In this document: piece by piece, positions 48,086 to 59,900 of the stretch
Layout of the letters: each line of letters starts with the position of its first letter
Position numbering within the stretch: position 1 is the first letter of the stretch
Assembly (NCBI GenBank): GCA_026874595.1
Contig: CM049315.1
Coordinates: forward strand, 1,618,501 to 1,682,500
DNA: 64,000 nucleotides
Direction: 5' to 3'
Source: Sipunculus nudus
Taxonomy: Eukaryota; Annelida; Sipuncula; Golfingiida; Sipunculidae
Translations under genes and position numbers: made by a program
The notes under the pieces: model-generated
Told to the model about the DNA's origin: nothing
Databases searched by the model: none
Seen by the model: only the letters and a program-made list of their open reading frames with translations

Positions 48086-50012
48086 GTATGTAAACTTGGA
48101 AGCCGGAAGCCGGAAACCAACGGAAGCAGTTTAAAGCATATACAAAATGCTAACGCTTCAATACCGTTTTGTTTTTTCCCCGATAGAATAAGATCTTTTT
48201 TTATCATTCTGTGAAGAATAATAGTTATCCATTGTTTTATCTGAACGTTATGGAAGATTATGTGCTAGGAAGCCATCTCGGAAGTCAGTCAGAAGTGCTT
48301 GGATGTTATCCAATGTGTATAATTCGGAAGTCACAGAGACGCAGTGCCCAAAATGCAGTTTCATTATAATTATAGTTGTATGCATATTAAGATTGCTTAT
48401 GCATGATATATATATATATATATCGTCGGTGTTATTATCGAGTAAAGTGTGATAACGGAAATACTTCCTATCTCATTATTCTAGTATATATTTATATGCT
48501 CTCTCAGTGGAGTAAATCACCAATTTATGAATCGGAAAGTAATAAATATAATAATGAAATTGCTAGGGAATAAAAAAAGTAATCTGGAAAAGAAATGAAA
48601 ATTAAGAGATATTACGTCTGAACGGGCTTGCGCCCTCTATGGATGCACCACTGCATAATTAATATGGTATATTTAACCCTTGTACGGCATTAAAAATACA
48701 GTTAAAAATTACGATGTCATTCAAAATAAAATATAGTAATATATTTTCCATACGTTGAACAAATATGAAAATTCAATATATCCCAGAAGGTCATCGCTGG
48801 AACAAACATACATGTATCATATGCAAAAACGAAATGTCTTTCAATATGTTAGAGTTCAACGATATTTTAAAAAAAATGTTACATTTATATCTTAGAAAAG
48901 GGATACAAAAGTCCAGATAATATATAACATACTAATACATGTATTATTATAAAATCTGATCGATTTACGAATTTAAGCAAATATTTTTTAAAACTAAAAT
49001 TAATTCTTTTTCAAGTTTTTGACTCTTTCTTTCAAACTTTATCAATCTCGATATTTACATTATATTAATTTCACTCCTGATGTTTCAACATCACATTTCA
49101 ACTTCAAATATATGGATATTTATTAATATATTAAAGTATGTTTGCAACTGATTGCATGATAAGGGCATATAACCAGAATGTGCACCCTTCAACTTCATAT
49201 TACTGTACGATTACAAGGATCTCGATAAGAAATTACAATTTTGTTTATATAATATATATATAAATGCAACCGGACCATGAAATGTAAAATATAATTTGGC
49301 ATAAAAAGTATTACATAATAGATAAGAGTCTAGAGATTCATAATACTGATGAATTTTTTTTTGGTCAATGGAAGAGGAAAATGTTTTTCAATTTATACAT
49401 TAAAAATAAAATATTTTGTTCGAAACAACTTGTAAAAACATTAACTGGACGGTTATTTGGTTCTGTCAAATTTTCTGTTTAAGTCTCTATGATATTATCA
49501 GGGTGATTTTTATAGGGGCACATGTATAAAATATTATCAAAACCTTTTTTTCATGTTTCCATCAACATAAAATGCGGTAACAGCGTAAAATATTGATGAG
49601 TTAAAATAATCTTGTTTTACAAAATGAAATAAAATATCAATATAATATATTATTAAAAAAACAGCATAATGAATGTTACAAAACAGATTGAATTTATGAA
49701 AAATACATGATACTGAAGAAACTGAAAATGCTTGACACGTTTGCTGACGATATGATGACCAGTGCATTTGCCATTACTGGCTTCCGAGTTTTACACATTT
49801 GGACCATAACCGGGCATTTCCGAGCAAAAAAAAGTCATTAACTTCGGATGGATAACTTTGATTATTTTATATGATGATAGAAAAGACCTTATTCTATCAA
49901 TAAAAATAAAAAGGTACTTTCCATTGGTGTAGTAGCATTTTAATTATGCTTGGATCATTGCTTTAAAAAAAGTCCTTGCTTCCGACTTCGGACTTCCGAG
50001 TTTTACACATAG
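48086..50012. mobile_element. Candidate TIR element, AT-rich interior
   Basis: TAAACTTGGAAGCCGGAAGC at about 48091 is inverted at the other end as GCTTCCGACTTCGGACTTCC-GAGTTTTACA (about 49978-50008), differing mostly by C/T changes. A second inverted copy, GGCTTCCGAGTTTTACACAT, lies at about 49781. The interior is very AT-rich and non-coding. No target duplication recognised, so this may be an old element or merely an inverted duplication. Confidence 0.4.
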
Positions 50013-50534
50013 CCGTTTGGAAATCCCCTACCGGAAGTTATGATTCTCCCGCTGACAGACGTGGAGACGAGTTTTTCGAGTAAAACCAGCCTCGGAATTA
50101 AAAACTGCTGCACGTTTACACGTAAGTCAACCGTGGATGTAATAATTATTATTTTCCCCAACAGAATAACGTCACTTTTTGTCTTAACTCAGGAAAATGA
50201 CAGTTCGAGAAGTGGATGAAAATGAAAAAGTAGTGTCAGAAATGGCGTGCACATCTGCACATACTAGAATTGATGCGAACCCAATAGCTTGTACTGTCAC
50301 CCCATCGTCTTCAGTTCATCTAAAATCGACTTTTGGGGTGACAAGCTGTCGCTACAAACTATGTATCAGATTCCTTATACATGTACAACATCTGCGCAAA
50401 TAGTTTTTATGCTGTCTCGCCATTTAATTTTCTGGAGAAGGTAATCAGTTGTGTAACCATAGGTTGTGGACGTACGATGTCGGACGTACGATGTCGGCCC
50501 TGAACATGCGCTACCGGCAAAAGGTGTGATATTA
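50013..50534 (+). CDS. Possible exon of an unknown gene (low support)
   Basis: After ACACGTAAGT (a good donor, 50118-50127) and a short AT-rich gap comes CTTAACTCAG and then ATG at 50197. The frame 50197-50403 reads MTVREVDENEKVVSEMACTS and on to SSSVHLKSTFGV, charged at the start like a cytosolic protein. A possible donor GTGACA lies near 50336. I do not recognise it. It could be a spliced two-exon 5' end or chance. Confidence 0.2.
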
Positions 50535-51865
50535 TAAAGCCCCGTTCCCACTTTCACGAATTGGACGCCAAATCGCTACGATGTTGAATTCGTGGCGGTT
50601 CGTGGCCAATCGGCCTGTCGAGTGATAAAAATTCCATCACGACCACGATATTGTACGAAAGGAGTACGATGCCAGTACGATTGGCTACGACAGTGACACG
50701 AAGCCAGCACGATATGACAGGAGACTTTTAAGAATGTTCGCGGCTCCGTGACAACGTCTAAGATACTGGTACGATATTTCCACGATTGATCTGCGACTTG
50801 TGGACGATACTCCTACGATCATTCAATTTTGCCACGGATTGTTAGATAGCTATATATGTGATATATAGCTATTGTAATGTCACAAAGAAGACGATATTAG
50901 TAAAAGGACACCATAACAACACTTTACTCAACTTCTCCAGATATTATAATTTGACAAAAGTTATCCAGTTTAAAACACTAATAATATATGTCTCATTTGA
51001 TTTGAGTAATTAGACAATTACGCCTTATTTATGTGGTGGCAAATACGACGTTAACTTCTTTAAGTCCAAGTAGACGACCGTCTTAATCGGATGTAAAATA
51101 TCTGTACTCTCAAAATATTGGTTAAAATATCTTATTGATTCAGCTCTCAATGTGATATAAGATTCTGTTAATATAAATTTGTGTTAGGCTCAGTTCACTC
51201 TCTCATAGTAAAATAGGAAATTCATAATTTATTATATTGACCATATGTTTAAGTATGACGAAACTGTATAATATATTCAGCTTCTTTAAACTGTTTTGGT
51301 TCAAATTTATTTTGTCAACCAATATCCACGATAAAAAAATTTCTTTAAAACAATTTTACTAAACTACATAGTTTATTCACTGCAAAAACTTCCTTGTGTT
51401 TACAAAGAAGTTACAAATTACAAAGGAAACGTAATTTGATTCAGCTTCTTCAAATTATTTTATTTCAAATTTAGTTGGAACCAATAACCACAATACAAAT
51501 CTTCTTTAAAACAAATTTACAAATCTACACAGTGTTCTTACTTCTAAACCTTATTCCTCATTGGTTTGTAAGAAGTTAAAAATCACTAAGAAAATAAAAT
51601 TTACGAATTTACAAGAATTATGAAGACTCTCATACGACTTACCAAGAAACTGTTACGACTTAGCTACGACTTGTGACGGCAAAGCTTAATTTTTGAACAT
51701 TTCAAAAATAGCGCCACGAATTCTGAGTGCTCAAGACCTCGCTACGAACATTACCGAATGTTCAAGACATCATCTACGACACTCCCATGACGTCCCTACG
51801 AATTTTAATGATGCATGTTCGTGGAGATTCGGCGTCAAAATCGTGAAAGTGGGAATGGGGCTTTA
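50535..51865. mobile_element. PIF/Harbinger-like non-autonomous element
   Basis: Terminal inverted repeats of about 40 bp: TAAAGCCCCGTTCCCACTTT at 50535 and its inverse AAAGTGGGAATGGGGCTTTA ending 51865. TTA is duplicated on both sides (50532-50534 and 51866-51868), the 3-bp TWA duplication of PIF/Harbinger. Subterminal zones at both ends are packed with TACGA and CACGA motifs (about 50574-50820 and 51632-51805). The middle is AT-rich with no transposase. Confidence 0.82.
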
Positions 51866-52731
51866 TTAATCGTTCGACAACCGTACATTCAGTCTCTGTA
51901 GTCAGTAAAAATGATAAACCTATCGATAATGGAAATTAAATTTGTGTTTTATTTGGTTGTGATGATATATTTTTCAAAATTTGAAGAAGGTGAATCATTT
52001 TCATCATGCAGTCGCTGTGGACATCGCTGCTTTGACATATTAACATACCGCGAGCCTTGCAGCGAGGTCACAATGCAAAGGGCTTTTGTCTTGACTTTAC
52101 CGAACAAATTTCCAAAGGCCAGAGCGTAGTGAATGCGCTGTTCTATGTGCGAATATTCATGAGGGAATTCCCTATTGAAATAAAAACTTGTGGCAAATGC
52201 AGCCAATAGTGTCCGAGGGAGTTCTGAATAATTCAACTGAATGTCACACGTGCAGAAACAGGTTATGCTGGTCAATGATTGGGCCGTCTCGGACACGATC
52301 GCAATCAGGGATTTCGCAGAATCAAATGTTGGGCCTATAACAAGTAGGCCTAACACACTCAATTTCAAGGATATTGCACGAATTTTAAGTAAAAGCATGC
52401 GACAGCAATATATATTTTTTGTCATTTAACTTTGAGAAAAGCAGCCGGCCGTTGAATGCGTTGCAGCAGCCGACAAAACGCCGGCTGTAGTGCGGGCCCA
52501 TCGTGAACACCCGGTCAGCGGGATCACGCGGTAAGCACCAGGCGCGGGTAATCTGGGAGCGCGGGAAACCGTTAGTCCCTGGAGGGGTATGTTGAATTGG
52601 TCAATAGCTTGGGGATACACAGGAAGCGTGCACGATATAATAAAAACAAACAATGTGGACATCGCTTGGGCAGAACAGGCTCTATATTTATTATATTTAT
52701 CTTCGTCAATTCGGTTTGCGCAAGTTTCCAA
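51866..52731 (-). pseudogene. Long minus-strand frame broken by one stop
   Basis: On the minus strand 52731 to 51949 reads 260 codons in one frame, interrupted once by TAA (52428-52426), which is directly followed by ATG. The first part (from METCANRIDEDKYNKY) has a hydrophobic segment AMSTLFVFIISCTLPVYP; the second (from MTKNIYCCRMLLLKIRA) is 158 residues with several cysteines. No family recognised. It may be a degraded gene or chance. Confidence 0.25.
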
Positions 52732-53236
52732 AACAGATGTTTAGGCGAATCCTATCCAAGGAATAGTTAAGTAAAAGGCCAGTTTGTGGGCCCACATATG
52801 TCAGGGAGACACGACTTGTACGTGCATGCTGCATCACATGAAGGCCTAACGAATATTTTACTGTTTTACTGGTATATTTTTACGCCTTCCATGGGCGTGA
52901 TACTAAGCTGAAAAAGAACATCAGAAACGTTGTTTTCAACCTTGATTTTGTAAAATTTCCACACCCTCCTCCCCCCTGGGGGCTTCGCCCCCACGCTAGG
53001 TTCACTCCCAGTCACAAAGTAAAAACGGACACACTTTTTCAACCCTAGGGGAAACCCTGAAATAACTGATATGAAAATGTCATAATTCAGAAGAATTAAC
53101 CTATTTTGTTATTGGTTGCTTTATATTTTCTCAGACCAACAATCTAGACGTTTTAAAATTGTTTGATACTAGTCAAACAAGTATGATACGGTGGCTACTG
53201 GCAGCATATTTTCCCCGTTAAGCTGACATTGTTTCC
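52732..53236. other. Intronic/intergenic
   Basis: Contains GGGGGCTTCGCCCCC near 52979, a strong hairpin, and GGGGAAACCCTG near 53048, another hAT-like terminus without a recognised partner. No gene. Confidence 0.5.
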
Positions 53237-53529
53237 ATGGGTAGGCCGGTAGAGGGACATATCGGCCGCCGTCGACATCGGCCGCCGGCCTCAAATAGAA
53301 CATATCGGCCGCCGGCGCCAAGCGGGACGCAATATCGGCCGCCAGCTGCAATTACCCACAAGTCTGTATTAACTCTGTCAAGTCAACCACATCGGCCGCA
53401 GAAAGAACTAGGCTACCATTTCGGCCGCCGCCTCCTCAATAGCTGCTAAGTGCATAAACCTCTAGAAATAGTACACGAACTGAGGGCCTTACATTGCATA
53501 ATTTATATAGTCTCTCGCTCTCTCTCTAG

Positions 53530-53588
<59 letters not shown>

Positions 53589-53988
53589 TTTTATATAAAA
53601 TATTATTTTATATAAAAATGAAATATTTATGCATGTGAATAAATACTTGTTTTATTCAAAATGATCTATCTGGAAGATAACCCGATGTATACTTGCATAA
53701 TTAGTATGATTATATATATTTATACATACATTATATATACAATATAAGAGAGAGAGAGACTATAGATTATCCAATGAAACGTATAATGAGGAGGCGGCGG
53801 CCGATATGGTAGCCTAGTTCTTTCCGCGGCCGATATGGTTGACTTGACAGAGTTAATACAGGCCTGTGGGCAATTGCAGCTGGCGGCCGATATTGCGTCC
53901 CGCTGGGCGCCGGCGGCCGATATGGTCCATTTGAGGCCGGCGGCCATTGTCGACGGCGGCCGATATGTCCCTAAACCGGTAGGCCTAT
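53237..53988. mobile_element. Fold-back element with CGGCCG-motif arms
   Basis: Left arm (53237-53443) and right arm (53788-53988) are inverted copies about 200 bp long and roughly 90% alike. Each arm has six TATCGGCCGC-like motifs; in the left arm CGGCCG starts at 53263, 53279, 53306, 53336, 53393 and 53422. The spacer of about 345 bp contains a (TA)n microsatellite (53530-53585) and is AT-rich. Mirror open frames read ADIASR.APAADM in both arms. No transposase and no clear target duplication. Confidence 0.85.
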
Positions 53989-54755
53989 GTAGGTTAACAC
54001 AAAAATTTCAGGAATCAAGATGTACTGATAAAAATAATCGTGAGTATAGTTTCCGTAATAAATAAAGAATTATTTCTATAAAAGAACTTGTGATGTCTAG
54101 TTGTTTATTACTTGCCTAACAAAAATAATAAGCCTATTAGGCAGTCCCGGCCACAAATTTTCATGGCTGACATGTAACATCCTTCCACAGCTATGCCTAC
54201 GCATAAATGAAACAGAAATGTCACATTTAGTTTCAGTTATAGAGTGTTTTAGTTTTATAGGGAAAAGAAATTTAGATGTTTATTGTGTTCCTTTCAGTCT
54301 TGTCAAACCAATATTTATTATTACCATACCGGTAACAGTTTTTAACAAACTGAGTTAACTGATGTTGTACCACGTCAACTTACGCTGGTATACAGTTGAC
54401 TTTCTGAATAGCCTATCTTTCTAACATTAATCGATGGTGATTGAAACCTTTCGTACATGTTTGTCTTTTTCCATAAACTGGGTTGTTCAAAACAGGTTTG
54501 GATACTGACTTGCCACTTTGAATGGCACTGTCTTTGATACCTAAATCAGCAACAGGGATGATGTGTGTCAGCAATTTGCAATCTACACATGGTCGTCTAT
54601 GTATAATGTTAGTATTGAGACATGAATATCCTAGGTTTCAGTTTTATGAAGACTAAAAATTGATGACATGTAATATATGAAATGATTCCAGCCTTTACAA
54701 TACTTTTTATTTAATTCAAAATGTGCAAAATGTACATCATTCATATTACATTTAT
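53989..54755. other. Unique DNA between elements
   Basis: AT-rich; the 85-codon frame 54101-54358 is not recognised. Nothing else. Confidence 0.6.
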
Positions 54756-56571
54756 AGAGCCCTGTGTTTTCCATTTTATAAATAATTATTTTCCGTTTTC
54801 ATAAATTAAAAAATTCCGAAATTTTTCGTTTTATCTTATGTTTTATGTAATATATTTGCTACATACTTTTATGAGTTAAATCTTGTAAAATCAGGATAAT
54901 TAAATGAATTTTGTGTTCAATAAGCTGTTTTTAATTTAAATAATGCTATCATTAATGCTAGTGGTGGGAGTCAGTTCCTTTTTCATAATCGATTATTGGT
55001 ATGGGCAAACCAATTGATGATAGATTAATAATTGGTTCAGAAAAATATGAAGAAATATGCATTTATCTGTGAAACTGTACTCTCTTAACCCAGCCCATAT
55101 ACATGTCTTAGTAATTCTACCTTATGAAAAGAATTTTTTTTCTTTTTTTTTATATTTTCCTATTATTACTCAGATATGCTATTCAAAGTTTCATTTTAAT
55201 TAATTATAATAATGAGAATTAAACCACAGTCCAGGACATCTACTTTGCTGGCCCTCATGAATACTCCCACGTATCATCTAAACTTCACCACCAGCAAGGA
55301 CATTCATTTTATAACAATTATGATGACTGCCGACATGCATACTGGTTTCTCAGGCCCGCCAGAAAAATTACAGGCCTTTATAATTTTTTTTAAAAATTTA
55401 AAAAAAAGTAATTGAAAGCTAAACAAATAATTACTCATGCAGCAGCAGCAGCACCTGGCATCAGTTGAATAGATTATTTTTAAGAGAATCTCGCAAAATT
55501 GGCATACATCTGGAGAATTATGGGGCATTTAACGCCATATCAAGTCCTCCATTCTCTCATCTACCTTGTCATACTCAATTAGATACAAAGGTTATTTGAG
55601 TATACAGACTCATTATATGAAGCACAGAATGTTGTAAAAAATGGAAGAATAATTTTTGCCTACAACATAAAGACATTCTGGAAAAAAAGCAATTATAAGT
55701 ATGATGTAATCGATAATTGCCTTTGGTAATCGAGGGCTTGAAAGTAGCAGCAAACAAACTGACTTTCGAAAAAACTCGATGATCGGCCCACCACTAATTA
55801 ATGCCATAGTTACTTGTGTATATTTAAAATTATACTTGGTCTTTTGCATAAATGGTTCTTTGTCAGGCCCACACACAAGTAACCCAGCGCGTGTTCACCG
55901 AATCAGCAAGACAGTTGGTCTTCATCTGTAAACAAATCAGTAAGGACCTGTTCTGCATATTACTGTCGATCATTTCAGTCATTTGAAACAAGTATGGTTA
56001 TATTATATTCAAGCTTCTTTGCCTCAGAGATGCTATGACATGTGGTAAGATCGGGCTTTCCCTTTAGAAGATTTTGATCTGTTTGCTTCTTTAATATGGT
56101 TATGCGAGACAACAGATGGAACTCTTGCACCCAAAAAAAGTTCACATAGTTGGTCAGCAATTATGCCTTTCTACCTTTGTAAAACATTTGTTAAATGGAC
56201 CGAAGGAGGGAATCTGGAATAATTCTGATTTGATTCGGCCGATTACCACTGCACAGTGAAACTGCATCATTGCATGTCATATAATGGGGGTATCAGCGTT
56301 TCAGGCCTGTTCGTTAATAATCGTAACATCAAAGCTTGGTGCTTACTGTAACGGTTGTGAGCCAAAATTGGCAGATCTTGCTTGTTATATAGATGGCTGG
56401 CGCAGTTTGAAAGATTTTCCTTGAGAATTTCCTTATTTGCAGTTTAAATCTGCTTTAAATTCAAACATTCCGGCATATTCCATGCATTTAACATAATTTA
56501 AATTTTGAACCCTAATTCCGTTTTCAAACCCTTATTCCGTTTTTCTGTTAAAACGGAAAAAATGGGGCTCT
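54756..56571. mobile_element. hAT-like element, host of a nested hAT
   Basis: Starts AGAGCCCTGTGTTTTCC and ends AAAAATGGGGCTCT. Terminal AGAGCCC pairs with GGGCTCT. The flanks ACATTTAT (54748-54755) and CCATTTAT (56572-56579) are an 8-bp duplication with one mismatch. It contains the 54959-55796 element. No intact transposase frame. Confidence 0.65.
54959..55796. mobile_element. Non-autonomous hAT element (TAGTGGTGGG)
   Basis: Terminal inverted repeat TAGTGGTGGG / CCCACCACTA with a perfect 8-bp target duplication ATTAATGC (54951-54958 and 55797-55804). 838 bp. Subterminal ATCGATTATTG and its inverted relatives lie near both ends. No transposase. Confidence 0.9.
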
Positions 56572-56579
56572 CCATTTAT

Positions 56580-56851
56580 TGTTATAACATAAAATTTTGC
56601 TTTGAGGACATGTCCCCACCTAATTTTGGTATGTCCCTCAGATATTACATTTACATCAAGGGGCCCAGTGTCCCTTTGCTTTTCATGCCTAGGAGCAACA
56701 CTGTACATCTATGAGCAAATAGTACCCAGTAGACCATATGTCAAATAACCTGAGACTCCACCGTAACAACCCTACTTACCATGTAGATGTGATCACATGT
56801 GGGTTTCAAATGATTTGAGACTTTATAGACATTTAAAATTTGTTGTTGTTT
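56580..56851. other. Unique DNA
   Basis: No recognisable feature. Confidence 0.6.
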
Positions 56852-58718
56852 CAGTGTTTCTTAGCCCAATTTAATCAGACTCAATATTATTAGGCCCTGC
56901 AATGTGTTGAGTCCATTAGCCATGCAGTGAGAGTTTCTACAATATATAAGCCTAAGACAACACACCACCCAATGCCCTTGGAACCAGTGTCAGCAAGTGT
57001 TACTATTACCCTGTGCCCTGCCAGTCCACATATGGTGCAGTGCCAGCCAGTGTATCACTCTTTGGTACAACACCCTCTCATCAATAGTAGCCACCAGGCT
57101 CCGGCTTGCCAGTGCCTGTTCCCTAAGATGCCTAGCCTTAGGAGAGCCCTACTGGAGCTAGGCTCTGTTACGTCATTTAAGGTACCATTGACACATGAAT
57201 GACTATACAAACAAGGTAATGCACATCAGCAAACCTAAAGGGCTGTGATAAAGACGTTGCCACATACATATGGTCTCCTGCTCAGGAACCTACAGGACAG
57301 TACAGGCTCTGGAGCTGGAACTGGAACCTACAGGACAGTACAGGCTCTAAGGGCTGGAACTGGAACCTACAGGACAGTACAGGCTCTAAGGGCTGGAACT
57401 GGAACCTACAGGACAGTACAGGCTCTAAGGGCTGGAACTGGAACCTACAGGACAGTACAGGCTCTAAGGGCTGGAACAGGAACCTACAGGACAGTACAGG
57501 CTCTAAGGGCTGGAACAGGAACCTACAGGACAGTACAGGCTCTAAGGGCTGGAACTGGAACCTACAGGACAGTACAGGCTCTAAGGGCTGGAACAGGAAC
57601 CTACAGGACAGTACAGGCTCTAAGGGCTGGAACTGGAACCTACAGGACAGTACAGGCTCTAAGGGCTGGAACTGGAACCTACAGGACAGTACAGGCTCTA
57701 AGGGCTGGAACAGGAACCTACAGGACAGTACAGGCTCTAAGGGCTGGAACAGGAACCTACAGGACAGTACAGGCTCTAAGGGCTGGAACAGGAACCTACA
57801 GGACAGTACAGGCTCTAAGGGCTGGAACTGCATAATCCTAGTTAACTGGAAATCATGCATCACTTACTACTGAAAATTTCCAAGAGTCAAGAACAGCCCT
57901 GTGACTGCCACACTCAAGTCAGTACAGTTGTTATAGATCTCTTAGTCATAAATTTGGGCAAATTTGGTTTTATGAAAAATGCTGTTTTCAGTTGGCAGTT
58001 AAAGCCCGTTTATATTCCTGTGGCTTAAACCCCCTCTCTTCTTGCCTAGAACTTGCAAACCTTGCTTATTACAAAGAATGAAGAGGCACATTGGGCATTA
58101 CTATCATTAACTAAATTAAATAAATGGGCTATGGTTTCTTAATATTTTAATAAATGCTAATTGTATTTAACTTATTTTAAGGCTGCTTTTGATTTATTAC
58201 GATTATCTCTTGTTTGAATACAATACATTTTTATTATTTTTATCACTTAATCTGACATTTTTGCCTGGCAGAAAAACAGGTCTGCCTTGCAGATAGTTTT
58301 CTGCCTTATTTCTGCCATTGGCAGGGCAGAAAGACCATTCTGCCTGGCAGAAAACCAACCCTTGTGTAAACAAAATGTTACAAAATCCTGGCTCTCCGTC
58401 TTTTGAGTCAGCGATGCTCCCTGTGAGGAATTCAAGTGCAGCCATATGACTGTTCTTTTCTTCTCAGACCCCACTAAACTGATATGATTCTGATTAAAAG
58501 GTCAGTAAATGTTTAAAAATGATGAACAAAGTTTAATTTTAGTTGCAATCAACACCATGAAACACATACTTCTTGGTGTCAGAATGGTGTAATCCTGTGT
58601 CCTGTTGTGGCTTGTATAAGTTGTATTGTAGAAACTAACTGTATGGCTATTGGACTCAGTACATGGCAGGGCCTAATAATATTGAGTTCAGTTAAATCAG
58701 GCTAAGTGTTTCTGTCAG
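56852..58718. mobile_element. Inverted-repeat-bounded segment enclosing a minisatellite
   Basis: About 100 bp at 56852-56955 (with TAGCCCAATTTAATCAGACT and TATTATTAGGCCCTGCA) recurs inverted at about 58612-58718 (TGGCAGGGCCTAATAATATT, AATCAGGCTAAGTGTTTCTG) at roughly 80% identity. Weaker matching continues inward. The interior holds the 39-bp minisatellite, GACTCACTGC-poor unique DNA, and a knot of TTCTGCC/GGCAGAA inverted motifs at about 58260-58350. Target duplication not recognised. Confidence 0.55.
57286..57831. repeat. 39-bp minisatellite, 14 copies
   Basis: Unit of 39 bp containing GGAACCTACAGGACAGTACA and GGCTCTAAGGGCTGGAAC, very homogeneous. The main variable site is ACTGGAACC versus ACAGGAACC, interspersed along the array. 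Because 39 is a multiple of three, frames stay open on both strands (196 codons plus, repeat TYRTVQALRAGTG; 193 codons minus, repeat QPLEPVLSCRF.F). The mirror openness argues that neither is selected as protein. Confidence 0.97.
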
Positions 58719-59377
58719 GGTTGGGTTTCTACCCGGTAGTAAGGTATTTCTACCCTACCATGGGTAGAAACTAGGGTAAAAATGGTAGTAATACCGTTCT
58801 ACCGGGTGGAAATGGTTTAAATCTCAACTGGCCAGACTGAAATAATTTTTAAGTGGCACATTTTAGTGAATATAGAAATAATTTAAAGTATAACCAGTCA
58901 GGAAATAAAATTTTAAAAAATTATTTAAAAAAAAAAAATTAAATTTAAACAAAAAAAAGTATTTTAACACAAGTGTCCTGCATGCCAGATAATTTCCTTG
59001 GTATATACACATTTATGTACAGTTCTCATTCTGATAATTTGTTGAATCTTAAAGTTTTAATTCACTAATTGTAAATGAACAGCTCCATGCAATATACTCA
59101 TGATTATTTAGGTTACTATCATGTTTGTTTGAACATCAGGTTCTTCTGTAGTCCAGCTCTGTCTGTCCCTTTAACATCCAAAAGCAGAAGAGGAGCTTAC
59201 GGGCAGTTTTCCCCCCAAGTCTGTTACAAACATTGCTGTGGATGGAAGCCATGTTTGAGAATACCCTCTCAATATAGGGTCTTTAGGTCTTCTTCCCTTG
59301 GACATGACTTTCACTGTATTATGCAGATTTAATTGAAGAGTCAGGTGTAGCACTAGGTAAGACAGATGGTTCAGTAT
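58719..59377. other. Unique DNA with a small fold-back
   Basis: 58727-58811 is a compact palindromic knot: TTTCTACCCGGTAG at the left pairs with CTACCGGGTGGAAA at the right, with inner ACCCTACCATGGGTAG. The rest is AT-rich. The 85-codon frame 59075-59332 is unrecognised. Confidence 0.65.
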
Positions 59378-59772
59378 TAGGGCTGAAACGGGTACCAAAT
59401 TTTGGACTCGAGTACCCGATAGGCATTACCTGACTCGGACTCGAGTACTCGTTACCATGGCAACGCTGTGAAGATAAAACAAACATCTGTTTACCGGTGC
59501 AAAATATGCATAAATTTGACTTAGTGATGGCTTAACTTTATCGTAACGAAGGAATAGATATATATGTCATAACAAGACCTCAGTTAATTTGACTAGCATA
59601 TGTTTAGAGCCCTAGGCCAGGCTACGGCAATGGATAAATAATCCTACAGACTGTCCTAAAATTTGCAGTAATATACCTATATGCATGTACATACAAGAGT
59701 ACTCGAGTCCAAATCTTGGACTCGAGTACTCGGTAAGTATTACCCGGACTCGAGTACATCCTTTCAGCCCTA
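59378..59772. mobile_element. Small hAT MITE rich in CTCGAG
   Basis: Termini TAGGGCTGAAA / TTTCAGCCCTA with a perfect 8-bp duplication TTCAGTAT (59370-59377 and 59773-59780). 395 bp. Both subterminal zones carry GGACTCGAGTACTCG-type palindromes, three at each end. Typical non-autonomous hAT structure. Confidence 0.92.
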
Positions 59773-59900
59773 TTCAGTATACGCCTTTTATTTTATCAAC
59801 TAAAACTCATTTAGAAAAATGTCCTCAGTAGGGTTTCTGAAACCTATGCCAGTCTAAGCAGGATTTCCCATATGCAGTGATGCATGTCGACAAGCGACTA
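59773..59900. other. Unique DNA
   Basis: Nothing recognised. Confidence 0.6.

Noticed and set aside
47648-53056. CAGGGTTTCC ... GGAAACCCTG as the two ends of one 5.4-kb hAT element
   Set aside because: The flanking 8-mers (AGTAAATA and AAATAACT) do not match, and the subterminal sequences differ. More likely ends of two separate old elements.
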